A DNA stretch of 40,916 nt, taken from an uncultured Alphaproteobacteria bacterium. GTDB lineage: Bacteria; Pseudomonadota; Alphaproteobacteria; Rhodobacterales; Rhodobacteraceae. The stretch spans positions 1 through 40,916 of the forward strand of contig CACBRT010000007.1 of assembly GCA_902541695.1 (NCBI GenBank), in the 5' to 3' direction. Position 1 is the first letter of the stretch. Every line of letters starts with the position of its first letter. The notes below the pieces were generated by a model, which was given only the letters and a program-made list of their open reading frames with translations, had not been told where the DNA came from and did no database searches. Made by a program: the position numbers and the translations under genes. Shown one piece after another: positions 1 to 6,406 of this stretch.

Positions 1-295
1 TTTCACAGCAAAATGAGATTCCAAAGGAAGAAGGTAAAATAGTACTTGCCATTATAAGAGGATCATCTGGATCGGTTTGCATTGAACCCTCATTTATTTC
101 CGGTCCACTGGCATTGTCAATGTCCTCGGCTTCAAGTTCTTGATTTTTTGGAAATAATATGCCGGTCAAATAACTAAGTTGCATACGCCCTTCTATAGTC
201 TCATGCTGAAAATCTCCGTTTTCATCGGGTATGCCTAGACCTGGGCCGAATAGTTTTGTTCTAAGTGTTTCAAGAATATGTTCTCTTCCCAACAC
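1..295 (-). CDS. N-terminus of a DrmA-like (DISARM-type) helicase, cut by window edge
   Basis: An open frame runs from a GTG at 295 to the window edge, giving about 98 residues. The GTG follows directly after the stop codon of the upstream NERD-helicase gene and has a GGGAGA ribosome site overlapping that gene's end, so the two are translationally coupled. Visible motifs are a start like REHILETLRTKLFGPG, then RMQLSYLTGILFPK, an acidic linker and ILPSSFGISF. As I recall it, this pattern (a GPG/GPS motif, then YLTGxLxP, then PSSxGxSF) is typical of the N-terminus of the large helicases annotated as DrmA of DISARM and its relatives. The helicase motors themselves lie outside the window, so the family is inferred from the N-terminus alone. 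Confidence 0.5.
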   Translation of the reverse strand, partial: MLGREHILETLRTKLFGPGLGIPDENGDFQHETIEGRMQLSYLTGILFPKNQELEAEDIDNASGPEINEGSMQTDPDDPLIMASTILPSSFGISFCCE

Positions 296-1924
296 CTATC
301 TCTCCCATTCTTTATCAATAAATTCAATTAATAACTCACGCTCTTCCTTTGTGCAAAGTAAAAAAATTGAATGCTTTGCTCTTGAAAAGCCTTGATAAAT
401 GTATTTACGGATTTTATGAAGATCGTTCTTGTCTCCAAAACCCAAAATGAAAACGATCGATTTTTCAAGACCTTTAAAATCCTCAACGGTAGAAATAGTT
501 ATTGAATCACGCGTAGATGAGACAGATCTATCAGAAATTTTTTCAGCAGTTAAATTTTTGCTATTCAAAAAATTGGTCAGACTTGAAGCCTTTCCCTCAT
601 CATAGGTCAGAATACATATCTCATCTCGGGACACTAAAGATGAAGCCTGCAATAATTCTCTTAACTCACCAATTAGGATTTCTTCTTCAAGATCTGTATT
701 GACAGTTAAAACTTTTACAGTCCCCCCTAATCCTATTGGGTCAGGGTCTTCCAAATTGATTTTAGTATGATATCTAATTGAATTTACAATTTGTGGCGTA
801 TTTCTAATATTTTTCTTTAATTTCCAGCTGGTAGGAGAAAATGATAAGAGATAATTAAAGGCATCTTCTTCAAAAGGAAAGCTTGGTGACACTTGATAGT
901 TTGGATCTCCAAACCACCTCCATCTTCCTTTTTCTACTCCTCCCTTTAATATACCATCCAATTTATCAATACTTTCTATTTGAGTAAGGTCTTGTCCTTC
1001 ATCAATTACTAGTACGTCAAATTTATCCTTTATCCTCATTTCATCTAATGATGAAAATGGTAAAATTGACAATTTCTCTGGAATTCTGATGCTAGATCTT
1101 AAGAAAGAGGCTAAAAATTGGCTTCTAGTAACAAATAAGACGGATTGATTCGCTAGAGCATCAGTCCTAGCTGCATACATCGCAATAAATGTTTTGCCTG
1201 TGCCAGCCCCTCCAGTAATAATAATCCTATCATTCTCCTGTATTGAATCAAAAGTGGAGTACTGTTCTTCAGTGAGTGAGAAGAATTTTTCCTCAACATC
1301 TTTAATTTGATGTCCAAGAGGAGGAACAATATCAAAATTTGGCCGTAAGAATTGTAGTATTTCACCTACAACATCTGGAGTTAGTTGGTTGTTAACCCCT
1401 AAGTTTTTGGACCAATACTCAAAAAGTCTATCAAGATAGAGGCTAAAAGAACCTGGGTTCTTACAATCCTCCAAAAATGCTGTAATTTCTAGAGGACATT
1501 CAGGTGAGCTCCTTTCTAGGAAATTTGGAATATCTGTAAAAACAACTCCAAAGCCCATTGGAATATCTTTGAGATCGCTTTTAAAGTTTTCGTTAAGATA
1601 ATTTCTTTCAAGTGAAAAAAATGCAGTCTTAGCCTGTTCCCAGGGACTTTCCCGTTTTCTATTTTTTCTTCCAAATCGATCGGTAAAAGTCCAAATTCCA
1701 TTTTCAGATTTTATTCTTCCACCTTTTACTTCAAGTAGAAAAATACCCCTTTCCCCGATTAATATAAAATCTGCCTCTGACCATCTTTTGTATACATGCT
1801 GAGCCAGATTTAGTGAATGAAGGGCTAAATCATTACTCTTAGTTTTTATTTGCTTAAGTAAAGTTAGTATTTTATTTTCTGCAGAGCTTGTATTTTGAAA
1901 AATTTCTTTTGGAATAACCTTCAT
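296..1924 (-). CDS. NERD-domain nuclease / superfamily 1 helicase
   Basis: A 542-residue protein with an N-terminal NERD nuclease-like domain (about residues 15-110; the core ADFILIGERGIFLLEVKGG at 51-69 holds the D...ExK residues) fused to a UvrD/DUF2075-type SF1 helicase. Walker A is GGAGTGKT at 238-245 and Walker B is VLVIDEGQD at 304-312. Late helicase motifs appear as STVEDFKGLE and YQGFSRAKHSIFLL near the C-terminus. NERD helicases are common in mobile islands and defence clusters, where they are thought to process DNA; the exact substrate is unknown. It sits between a small membrane-anchored zinc-ribbon gene and a DrmA-like gene on the same strand, and its stop abuts the GTG of the latter. 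Domain assignment is firm; the defence role is inferred from context. Confidence 0.85.
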   Translation of the reverse strand: MKVIPKEIFQNTSSAENKILTLLKQIKTKSNDLALHSLNLAQHVYKRWSEADFILIGERGIFLLEVKGGRIKSENGIWTFTDRFGRKNRKRESPWEQAKTAFFSLERNYLNENFKSDLKDIPMGFGVVFTDIPNFLERSSPECPLEITAFLEDCKNPGSFSLYLDRLFEYWSKNLGVNNQLTPDVVGEILQFLRPNFDIVPPLGHQIKDVEEKFFSLTEEQYSTFDSIQENDRIIITGGAGTGKTFIAMYAARTDALANQSVLFVTRSQFLASFLRSSIRIPEKLSILPFSSLDEMRIKDKFDVLVIDEGQDLTQIESIDKLDGILKGGVEKGRWRWFGDPNYQVSPSFPFEEDAFNYLLSFSPTSWKLKKNIRNTPQIVNSIRYHTKINLEDPDPIGLGGTVKVLTVNTDLEEEILIGELRELLQASSLVSRDEICILTYDEGKASSLTNFLNSKNLTAEKISDRSVSSTRDSITISTVEDFKGLEKSIVFILGFGDKNDLHKIRKYIYQGFSRAKHSIFLLCTKEERELLIEFIDKEWER

Positions 1925-2058
1925 TTTAAAAAAAACGCTTTTTATGAATTAACCCAATTATTAAAAAGAAGAGCCAATATAATGAGAAAAGTCAATGTTC
2001 TTAAAAGACTATTTAATATTTATTGCTTTATTCCAGTGATAAATAAGAAGTTTAGAAG

Positions 2059-2343
2059 TCATTCACTAAAAATTAAAACCAGTATTCCAACGACTATTGC
2101 ACCAAAAATCCAACCTCCCCAACCGGCGTTTTGCTTTGGCTCTGCTGGAGTATTCGGTGGCATAATTGTTTTTCCCCCACTATTTTGCGGTGGCATGATG
2201 GGTTTTCCCCCACTATTTTTTGGTTTCTTCCTATGTTTATGGGGTTTTTGAGTATTAATATCAAAAGCCACCCACTGCCCACCAGGCATTTCCCTTAGGC
2301 TAATTCGTTTTCCACAAGTTTCACAATTTCTTATATAAGCCAT
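2059..2343 (-). CDS. Small zinc-ribbon protein with C-terminal membrane anchor
   Basis: A 94-residue protein not assigned to a named family. The N-terminus has a CETCGKRISL half zinc ribbon (residues 7-16) followed by GGQWVAFD. The middle is basic (KPHKHRKKPK), then a near-perfect repeat, NSGGKPIMPPQ and NSGGKTIMPPN, rich in Pro and Gly. The last roughly 23 residues (WIFGAIVVGILVLIF) form one hydrophobic helix ending only two residues before the stop, as in a tail-anchored protein. It lies about 100 bp downstream of the exonuclease gene and 135 bp upstream of the NERD-helicase gene, all on the minus strand. It may be an adaptor that brings the cassette to the membrane; this is a guess from layout. 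The overlapping plus-strand frame at 1895-2251 is a shadow. Confidence 0.65.
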   Translation of the reverse strand: MAYIRNCETCGKRISLREMPGGQWVAFDINTQKPHKHRKKPKNSGGKPIMPPQNSGGKTIMPPNTPAEPKQNAGWGGWIFGAIVVGILVLIFSE

Positions 2344-2439
2344 ATTTAGATTTAAGATTTTTTATTTAAGATTTAAATAATGGAATTAAGTTTATTTCCT
2401 GTCAAATTATTAAGGTTAAAATAGATTTAGTTAAGTAAA

Positions 2440-3630
2440 TTATTTTGTAAAAAAAATAAGAGCCAGAAGTAAGAGAGCTATTATACCTATTTGATTTTTG
2501 GTCATACCCAAACCAAATATATAATGTTCAGGGCCAGAACTTTGCTTAGGTTCTTGTGTTTTTTGACTTTCTATATTTTTTTCCTGAATATTTACCCTCT
2601 CTTTCCTGATTTTTTGATTTTCTTTTTTAGACTGAAGCTTTGCTTCATTTTGTTTTTGTAATTCATAATTTTCTTCTAATGGTTTAACAAAAGCTTTTCT
2701 TGTTTCCTTTTTATTAGATTTTAAAATAGTTACACTATCTACTGAACTATGATAATTTTTTATTTCTCTTGAACTCTCATTAAATATATTGGAAAATTCC
2801 TCTGGAAATTCCTCTGGAAATTCCTTTAACAACCAAATCCAAACACTTCTACATGCCTGTGTATCTGCAAGGGCTCTGTGAGCATTTCCCACCCAGTTAT
2901 GTCCAACATATTTTGCGGCTTCAGTTAATTTGTATCTATTATTAATTTTCAAGCAACGCTTATAAGCTCTCATCGCACATATTACCTGAGATGGTTCAAA
3001 AAAGCCTTCAGGAAAAAACTGGAGGTCAAAACTTGAGTTATAAATTACCACATTCTTGTTTGTTGTAGCTACTTCAATTTTCGGTAAGATTTTTTCTAAT
3101 GTCGGGGCAGATGACACCATACTATCTGAAATACCATGAACACGTCTTGCCCCTGTTGGAATTTTCACTTCTGGATTGATTAATTCATTAATTAGAATTT
3201 TTCCCGTATCATCAATGATGGCAATTTCTACTATTTTATCACCCTTTTTGGCACTAAGCCCAGTTGTTTCAGTATCTAGATAAACAAAGTTATTTAAATT
3301 ATTTCTAGTAATCCTATCCATTTCTCCCAACTCAAAGGATACTTTCTTTTGTTTTAAATTAGCCTGAGTGTTTTTGGATCTATTTCCTTCCAAATGACGT
3401 AAAAAAAAATTTATCGCTGCTGGATTACATTGCACGCAATGACCAGATCTAGTTCTCATGGTATGATTAAATTTAGCACATGGAATAGTACCGATTGCAA
3501 GCCATTTATCTGAGGACTTCATTATCTCAGAGTAATCAGATTTTTTAAGACCTGTTGCATCAAAAACCTTTTCAACTGGTATTTTATGTTCGGTTATAAA
3601 TAATAGTTGTTCATCTGTTAAGCTAATCAT
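2440..3630 (-). CDS. DnaQ-type DEDDh 3'-5' exonuclease with N-terminal Cys/His domain and C-terminal membrane anchor
   Basis: A 396-residue, three-part protein. Residues 1-80 form a domain with C51, H56, H64, C65 and C68 (PCAKFNHTMRTRSGHCVQCN). I recall similar segments in front of GIY-YIG/T5orf172-like nuclease domains of island proteins. Residues about 115-270 are a DEDDh exonuclease: YLDTETTG (D119, E121), NSSFDLQF (D202) and HRALADT (H251, D256). A Lys/Glu/Gln-rich linker (about 290-370) leads to a final hydrophobic helix (IGIIALLLLALIFF), an apparent tail anchor. A 12-bp tandem repeat encodes FPEEFPEEF at about 271-279. It is the first gene of the leftward set that includes the NERD helicase and DrmA-like genes. 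The exonuclease fold is clear; its DNA or RNA target is unknown. Confidence 0.85.
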   Translation of the reverse strand: MISLTDEQLLFITEHKIPVEKVFDATGLKKSDYSEIMKSSDKWLAIGTIPCAKFNHTMRTRSGHCVQCNPAAINFFLRHLEGNRSKNTQANLKQKKVSFELGEMDRITRNNLNNFVYLDTETTGLSAKKGDKIVEIAIIDDTGKILINELINPEVKIPTGARRVHGISDSMVSSAPTLEKILPKIEVATTNKNVVIYNSSFDLQFFPEGFFEPSQVICAMRAYKRCLKINNRYKLTEAAKYVGHNWVGNAHRALADTQACRSVWIWLLKEFPEEFPEEFSNIFNESSREIKNYHSSVDSVTILKSNKKETRKAFVKPLEENYELQKQNEAKLQSKKENQKIRKERVNIQEKNIESQKTQEPKQSSGPEHYIFGLGMTKNQIGIIALLLLALIFFTK

Positions 3631-4041
3631 GTGTCACTCAAAAAACCTATTTTTTAAAAAATAAAAAATTATATAGATTAAATATTTGAGAACAAGTCTT
3701 AAGGTCACCTGCATCTCAAATATAAGTTATGTCTTAAATAAAATGTTATGAATATTAAAATAAGCTTGCTTTATATATTTTTTTAAGTTATCCAAGTTTT
3801 GTGCATATAGAAAGAAAAACAATCTTACCAACCTGCATTCCAAGCAAGGTGGTTTTAAAATGCGACCAAGAGGTAATAAATGGAGAATATATCAAGATGA
3901 AACTTAACTTATAAAAATTCAAAAACTTTGACTTGTAACAACTTTACAGGTTTGGTGTGTCCAAAATATGGACCTCCATGTTCTTTGAAATTTTGGCATC
4001 ACCTTGAATAATGATGTCATCCATCTTGATAAGGAGATTCT
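3631..4041. other. Divergent intergenic region with an imperfect hairpin and a possible integrase scrap
   Basis: This 411-bp gap separates the leftward defence-like genes from the rightward small-gene set and should hold both promoters. It contains an imperfect inverted repeat, 3827-3836 against 3844-3853 (8 of 10 pairs, 7-nt loop). A 15-codon frame at 3860-3907 begins MRPRGNKWRIYQ, which resembles the first residues of arm-binding domains of phage integrases but stops at once. A TTGACT occurs near 3929 without a convincing -10 box. I see no further gene here. Confidence 0.4.
3668..3695 (-). promoter_or_regulatory. Possible promoter of the exonuclease-led gene set
   Basis: On the minus strand a perfect TATAAT (3673-3668) lies about 38 bp before the exonuclease ATG. 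A weak TTGTTC (3695-3690) sits 16 bp upstream of it. Pattern match only, in a very AT-rich sequence where chance hits are common. Confidence 0.25.
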
Positions 4042-4431
4042 ATGAATATTCAGAATAATTTAACCACAGAAGATTTAATAAATGATTATGAAAATACATC
4101 CAGATATGAAGTTATTCTCACTAATAATTTTCTTGAATTCTTTCCAAATCCGGAAGAAAGAAAGTTTGCAATCGATGAAATTCTAGATTGTTTACTGAAT
4201 GATCACATGGCTGCCATAGATGAAGGTTATTTATTATTAATCGAAGGTATTATTCCATTTTATTCAGATGAAGCAGAATTAAATGGTGAAAGATTTAACT
4301 TTCATATTTATTTAAATAAAGAAAAAAATTATCTTCACCTGATTTTAGATAAGTCAAACAAAGGAGATAACTTTAAGTTTTTTAATATCAACCATGAAGA
4401 TAATATTACAATGAGTGAAATTATTCACTAA
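4042..4431 (+). CDS. Hypothetical acidic protein, first gene of small island operon
   Basis: A 129-residue protein I do not recognise. It is acidic (many Asp and Glu) and has no signal peptide or membrane helix. Hydrophobic stretches such as GYLLLIEGIIPFY alternate with charged segments, and NFHIYLNKEKNYLHLILD looks like a pair of beta strands, so a small alpha/beta globular domain is likely. The ATG has a good AAGGAG site seven bases upstream, supporting this start. It is the first gene of a rightward set of four in the island and is followed by a strong hairpin at 4443-4471. Its size and charge would also fit an immunity protein, antitoxin or DNA mimic, but nothing specific supports those. 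Confidence 0.6.
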   Translation: MNIQNNLTTEDLINDYENTSRYEVILTNNFLEFFPNPEERKFAIDEILDCLLNDHMAAIDEGYLLLIEGIIPFYSDEAELNGERFNFHIYLNKEKNYLHLILDKSNKGDNFKFFNINHEDNITMSEIIH

Positions 4432-4442
4432 ACAAAAGATTT

Positions 4443-4471
4443 CAGGCGGTTAAATCATTTCTAACCGCCTG
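4443..4471 (+). terminator. Perfect 10-bp hairpin after the 129-residue gene
   Basis: CAGGCGGTTA (4443-4452) and TAACCGCCTG (4462-4471) form a perfect GC-rich stem with a 9-nt loop, 12 bp after the stop at 4431. The downstream sequence has only a broken T run (CTTTAATTT), so it could be a terminator, an attenuator or an mRNA end-protecting stem. Confidence 0.5.
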
Positions 4472-4494
4472 TAAGGGCTCTTTAATTTCAACTT

Positions 4495-4522
4495 GTGCGC
4501 CCTGGCATCCTGCCAAAAGCAC
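4495..4522 (+). promoter_or_regulatory. Hairpin leader directly before the ribosome site of the 58-residue gene
   Basis: GTGC (4495-4498) pairs with GCAC (4519-4522), and inside it TGGCA (4503-4507) pairs with TGCCA (4511-4515) around a TCC loop. The stem ends 7 bp before the GGAG ribosome site (4529-4532), so it could tune translation. A frame opening from a GTG at 4495 would have to be translated through this leader; I prefer the ATG at 4540. Confidence 0.35.
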
Positions 4523-4539
4523 TAAAGCGGAGAAAATCG

Positions 4540-4716
4540 ATGAAAAATAACACCATTAAAAATAAATCCAAATCTATTAACTTAATGGATTATAACAAAT
4601 CCAAATACAAATCATGGCTGCAGCAGAAATATGCACAATTGCTGGGTCAGGAAATCCTTTTGAAAAGTGATGCTGAAGAATATTTATCTTTAGAAAAGGA
4701 GAAAAAGAATGGTTAA
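4540..4716 (+). CDS. Small hypothetical basic protein
   Basis: A 58-residue Lys-rich protein, not recognised. I use the ATG at 4540, which has GGAG at 4529-4532, rather than the in-frame GTG at 4495 that would run through a hairpin leader. The N-terminal half is Lys/Asn-rich (MKNNTIKNKSKSINLMDYNK). The C-terminal half, KSWLQQKYAQLLGQEILLKS followed by an acidic stretch, is predicted helical and amphipathic. Its last eight bases overlap the ATG of the next gene, so the two are probably translated together. No membrane segment or known motif is visible. Confidence 0.5.
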   Translation: MKNNTIKNKSKSINLMDYNKSKYKSWLQQKYAQLLGQEILLKSDAEEYLSLEKEKKNG

Positions 4717-4999
4717 AATTAAATCAAGAACTTGGGCAGAAAAAGATGATCCAATTTTTACAGGAAGATTTACATTTTCTTCTCATAGAAATATTCCCAT
4801 TTTTAATGAAAGAAACCAAAATGAAAAAATCTCAAAGTCAAAATTATCCAATTTCCAAAAAAATAATCCTGACAGTTATAAAATCCAAAATGACAAAGGA
4901 AGAGATTTATGTAAATCTAATAAAAAATCTAAGATTACAGGGACTAAAAATAATCAGAGATTAATAAATTCAAAGATAAAGGAGAAGAACTATGATTGA
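4709..4999 (+). CDS. Small hypothetical very basic protein
   Basis: A 96-residue protein, not recognised. It starts at an ATG overlapping the previous stop by eight bases, with an AAAGGAG site inside the upstream gene. Its end overlaps the next ATG by eight bases, making a coupled three-gene run. The N-terminal 35 residues (RTWAEKDDPIFTGRF and following) look like a folded motif. The remainder is dominated by Lys, Asn and Ser and is probably disordered or nucleic-acid binding. The competing frame at 4746-4964 has no ribosome site and is discarded. The low-complexity C-terminus makes this a weaker call than its neighbours. Confidence 0.45.
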   Translation: MVKIKSRTWAEKDDPIFTGRFTFSSHRNIPIFNERNQNEKISKSKLSNFQKNNPDSYKIQNDKGRDLCKSNKKSKITGTKNNQRLINSKIKEKNYD

Positions 5000-5591
5000 T
5001 AGACGTTCTTTTCTTATTGGTTCTGGCACATTGCTTACTACTTGTTTTGTAGATAAAGCGAACTGGTATTTAGACAATAAACAAACCGTTGTTCCATTAA
5101 TTAATCAAAATAAGTCACTGGAAAAGCTTTATTTTGTTAAAATATCCATTAGTGAATACGAAGTTAGATTGGGAACGCCTGACCTTTCTTATGAAAGCTT
5201 TCGTCGATTGACATATCGTGAAATGCTCGATCATTATAGAGGCGTATCTGAACCGAAAACATTGAGTGATTTTAGAGATATTTATCACGAATGGGGTATT
5301 ACTCCGAAGATGCTCGATCAATTTGCTGATCCCATGGAATATGTCGATGACTGGGGGAGAATTGATAGCCCGAAAGCCAAAGCTTATCATTATTTAGAAA
5401 CTTTAGACTTGTTTGGATCTAATGGGATTGGTGGATTAAGACGCGGTGATTTACAGTTTGTAGACGGAGCATTTCCTGGTAGTGATTATTTGGCAGTTGT
5501 TTCTAATGATGCTTTATCAGCTAGTCTTCTTCAAGCGAGGTTACTGGAATTAGGTGAGAAAACATACGTAGAGTTAATTCCAGAAAGTTAA
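4992..5591 (+). CDS. Hypothetical protein with twin-arginine (Tat) signal
   Basis: A 199-residue protein of unknown function. The N-terminus MIDRRSFLIGSGTLLTTC carries a twin-arginine pattern (R4-R5-S-F-L) and a short hydrophobic stretch, consistent with Tat export of a folded protein. The Cys at 18 sits where a lipobox Cys could be, but LTTC is a poor lipobox. The mature part is acidic, with YREMLDHYRGVSEP, LSDFRDIYHEWGITPKMLDQ and a Gly-rich GSNGIGGLRRGDLQFVDGAFPGSDY segment. The ATG has GGAGAAG just upstream and overlaps the previous gene by eight bases. Similar Tat-signal proteins of unknown function occur in mobile islands of other proteobacteria, as I recall. It is followed by the structured non-coding stretch. 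Confidence 0.65.
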   Translation: MIDRRSFLIGSGTLLTTCFVDKANWYLDNKQTVVPLINQNKSLEKLYFVKISISEYEVRLGTPDLSYESFRRLTYREMLDHYRGVSEPKTLSDFRDIYHEWGITPKMLDQFADPMEYVDDWGRIDSPKAKAYHYLETLDLFGSNGIGGLRRGDLQFVDGAFPGSDYLAVVSNDALSASLLQARLLELGEKTYVELIPES

Positions 5592-5610
5592 ATTTAAATA
5601 ATGGTATTAT

Positions 5611-5940
5611 GATGGGTGGGTTATTTCTTGCCCGTCAACACTAAATTGACCTTTAGTGAGTCCTGAAGGGAAATCCATCCATCAGTTACTTTTATTAAAT
5701 TGACACACTTAGCCTTCCGCAGGCTAAGGCGCTTGACCTTCAGAGTCGTCTCTTCGGTCAATCCATTCGATATAGCGACACCATTTTTTGGTCGAGGGCG
5801 GTTACGCGGTCTCCTCTTTATTCGCTGCCTATTTTATAACGCAGAACTACAAGGCGGCTATATCGACAACCGCCATTGTTATCCGCAGGTTACCGCTAGG
5901 TAGAGCCTGCTCGTAAGACCTTTTGAAATGATAAATTTCA
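5611..5940 (+). ncRNA. GC-richer hairpin-dense element, candidate structured RNA
   Basis: This non-coding stretch is clearly richer in GC than its surroundings and packed with inverted repeats. 5611-5619 pairs with 5675-5683 (9 pairs, one a G-U on the plus strand). CACTAAA 5639-5645 pairs with TTTAGTG 5652-5658. CTTAGCCT 5708-5715 pairs with AGGCTAAG 5721-5728. TTGACC 5733-5738 pairs with GGTCAA 5756-5761 around AGAG-TCGT-CTCT. CGATATAGC 5768-5776 pairs with GCTATATCG 5857-5865 as a long-range 9-bp stem. GCAGG 5885-5889 pairs with CCTGC 5906-5910 enclosing TACC/GGTA. TGAAAT 5924-5929 pairs with ATTTCA 5935-5940. GGCGGTT 5797-5803 and AACCGCC 5868-5874 could form a pseudoknot. I recognise no known RNA family (no tmRNA or RNase P signatures). 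It could instead be a single-strand DNA recombination or replication site. The frame at 5700-5903 looks incidental. Confidence 0.45.
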
Positions 5941-6045
5941 GAGCTGATCATTTAACTCAACTGAGGTCACCGCTACACCAAGCGCTAGTTTAAGAGCCCT
6001 ATTTTAGCTACCCTTTACAGTCATTTATTTATAAAATTAATCGTT
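5941..6045. other. Spacer between hairpin element and AlpA-like gene
   Basis: About 100 bp with no gene. GGTC at 5965-5968 can pair with GACC at 5917-5920, so the structured element may extend to about 5970. Nothing else is supported. Confidence 0.3.
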
Positions 6046-6339
6046 TTACGAAGCTATTTTTGCCTTAACACGTCTCTGATAGATTTGATCTAAATCCCTG
6101 GAAGTCTGGGGACATCGTACTTTAACGCGATGTTCAGATAAATCTCCTACTTGAGATCGTTTTCTATTCAACAGCCATTCATCGACTTCGTCTTTAAGAA
6201 AACCAATTCTTCTTTCACTAATCTGAATAGCCTTGGGAAAGTCTTGAATAATTCGAAGCCTATTTAAGGTAGATACAGAAAATCCACAATATTCAGCCGT
6301 TGCAGATAAACAAAGAATTTTATTGGAAGTATTAAACAT
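6046..6339 (-). CDS. AlpA-family helix-turn-helix regulator / excisionase
   Basis: A 97-residue protein with a winged-helix AlpA/MerR-like DNA-binding domain in its first 60 residues: LSATAEYCGFSVSTLNRLRI, then DFPKAIQISERRIGFLKDEVDEWLL, the usual AlpA pattern of 'FPK..(I/L)..R..GFL..EV..W'. The C-terminal 35 residues are basic and probably unstructured. AlpA-type proteins act as transcription factors or recombination directionality factors for P4-type integrases. This gene lies 67 bp downstream of the integrase on the same strand, a classic pairing. It may control integrase expression or excision; which of the two cannot be told from sequence. Confidence 0.8.
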   Translation of the reverse strand: MFNTSNKILCLSATAEYCGFSVSTLNRLRIIQDFPKAIQISERRIGFLKDEVDEWLLNRKRSQVGDLSEHRVKVRCPQTSRDLDQIYQRRVKAKIAS

Positions 6340-6406
6340 AAACTTGTTGCCTTCAGTTATTATTACAAAGAAACAATCATTCTTATTATTTTAAGAACCT
6401 TTATTT

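Noticed and set aside
2784-2825. CRISPR-like or other regulatory repeat at the GGAAATTCCTCT copies
   Set aside because: Only about three tandem 12-bp copies inside a coding frame, explained by the FPEE repeat of the protein.
2440-3630. DNA polymerase III epsilon subunit of the host
   Set aside because: DnaQ motifs are present, but the extra N-terminal domain, linker and membrane tail, and the island location, do not fit the replicative subunit.
3707-3838. ACCTGCAT direct repeats at about 3707 and 3831 as attachment site copies
   Set aside because: Only eight bases match and they do not resemble the tRNA-Ser 3' end; too short to support.
4495-4539. GTG at 4495 as start of the small basic protein
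   Set aside because: It would put a hairpin inside the coding start; the ATG at 4540 has a GGAG ribosome site at a good distance.
5700-5903. 67-residue plus-strand frame in the hairpin-dense element
   Set aside because: No ribosome site, composition dictated by the inverted repeats, Arg/Cys-rich sequence unlike the other proteins; more likely structure than coding.
5605-5970. tmRNA, RNase P RNA, retron or integron attC
   Set aside because: No tRNA-like end or tag-peptide frame, no RNase P consensus segments, no reverse transcriptase or integron integrase nearby, no attC core sites.
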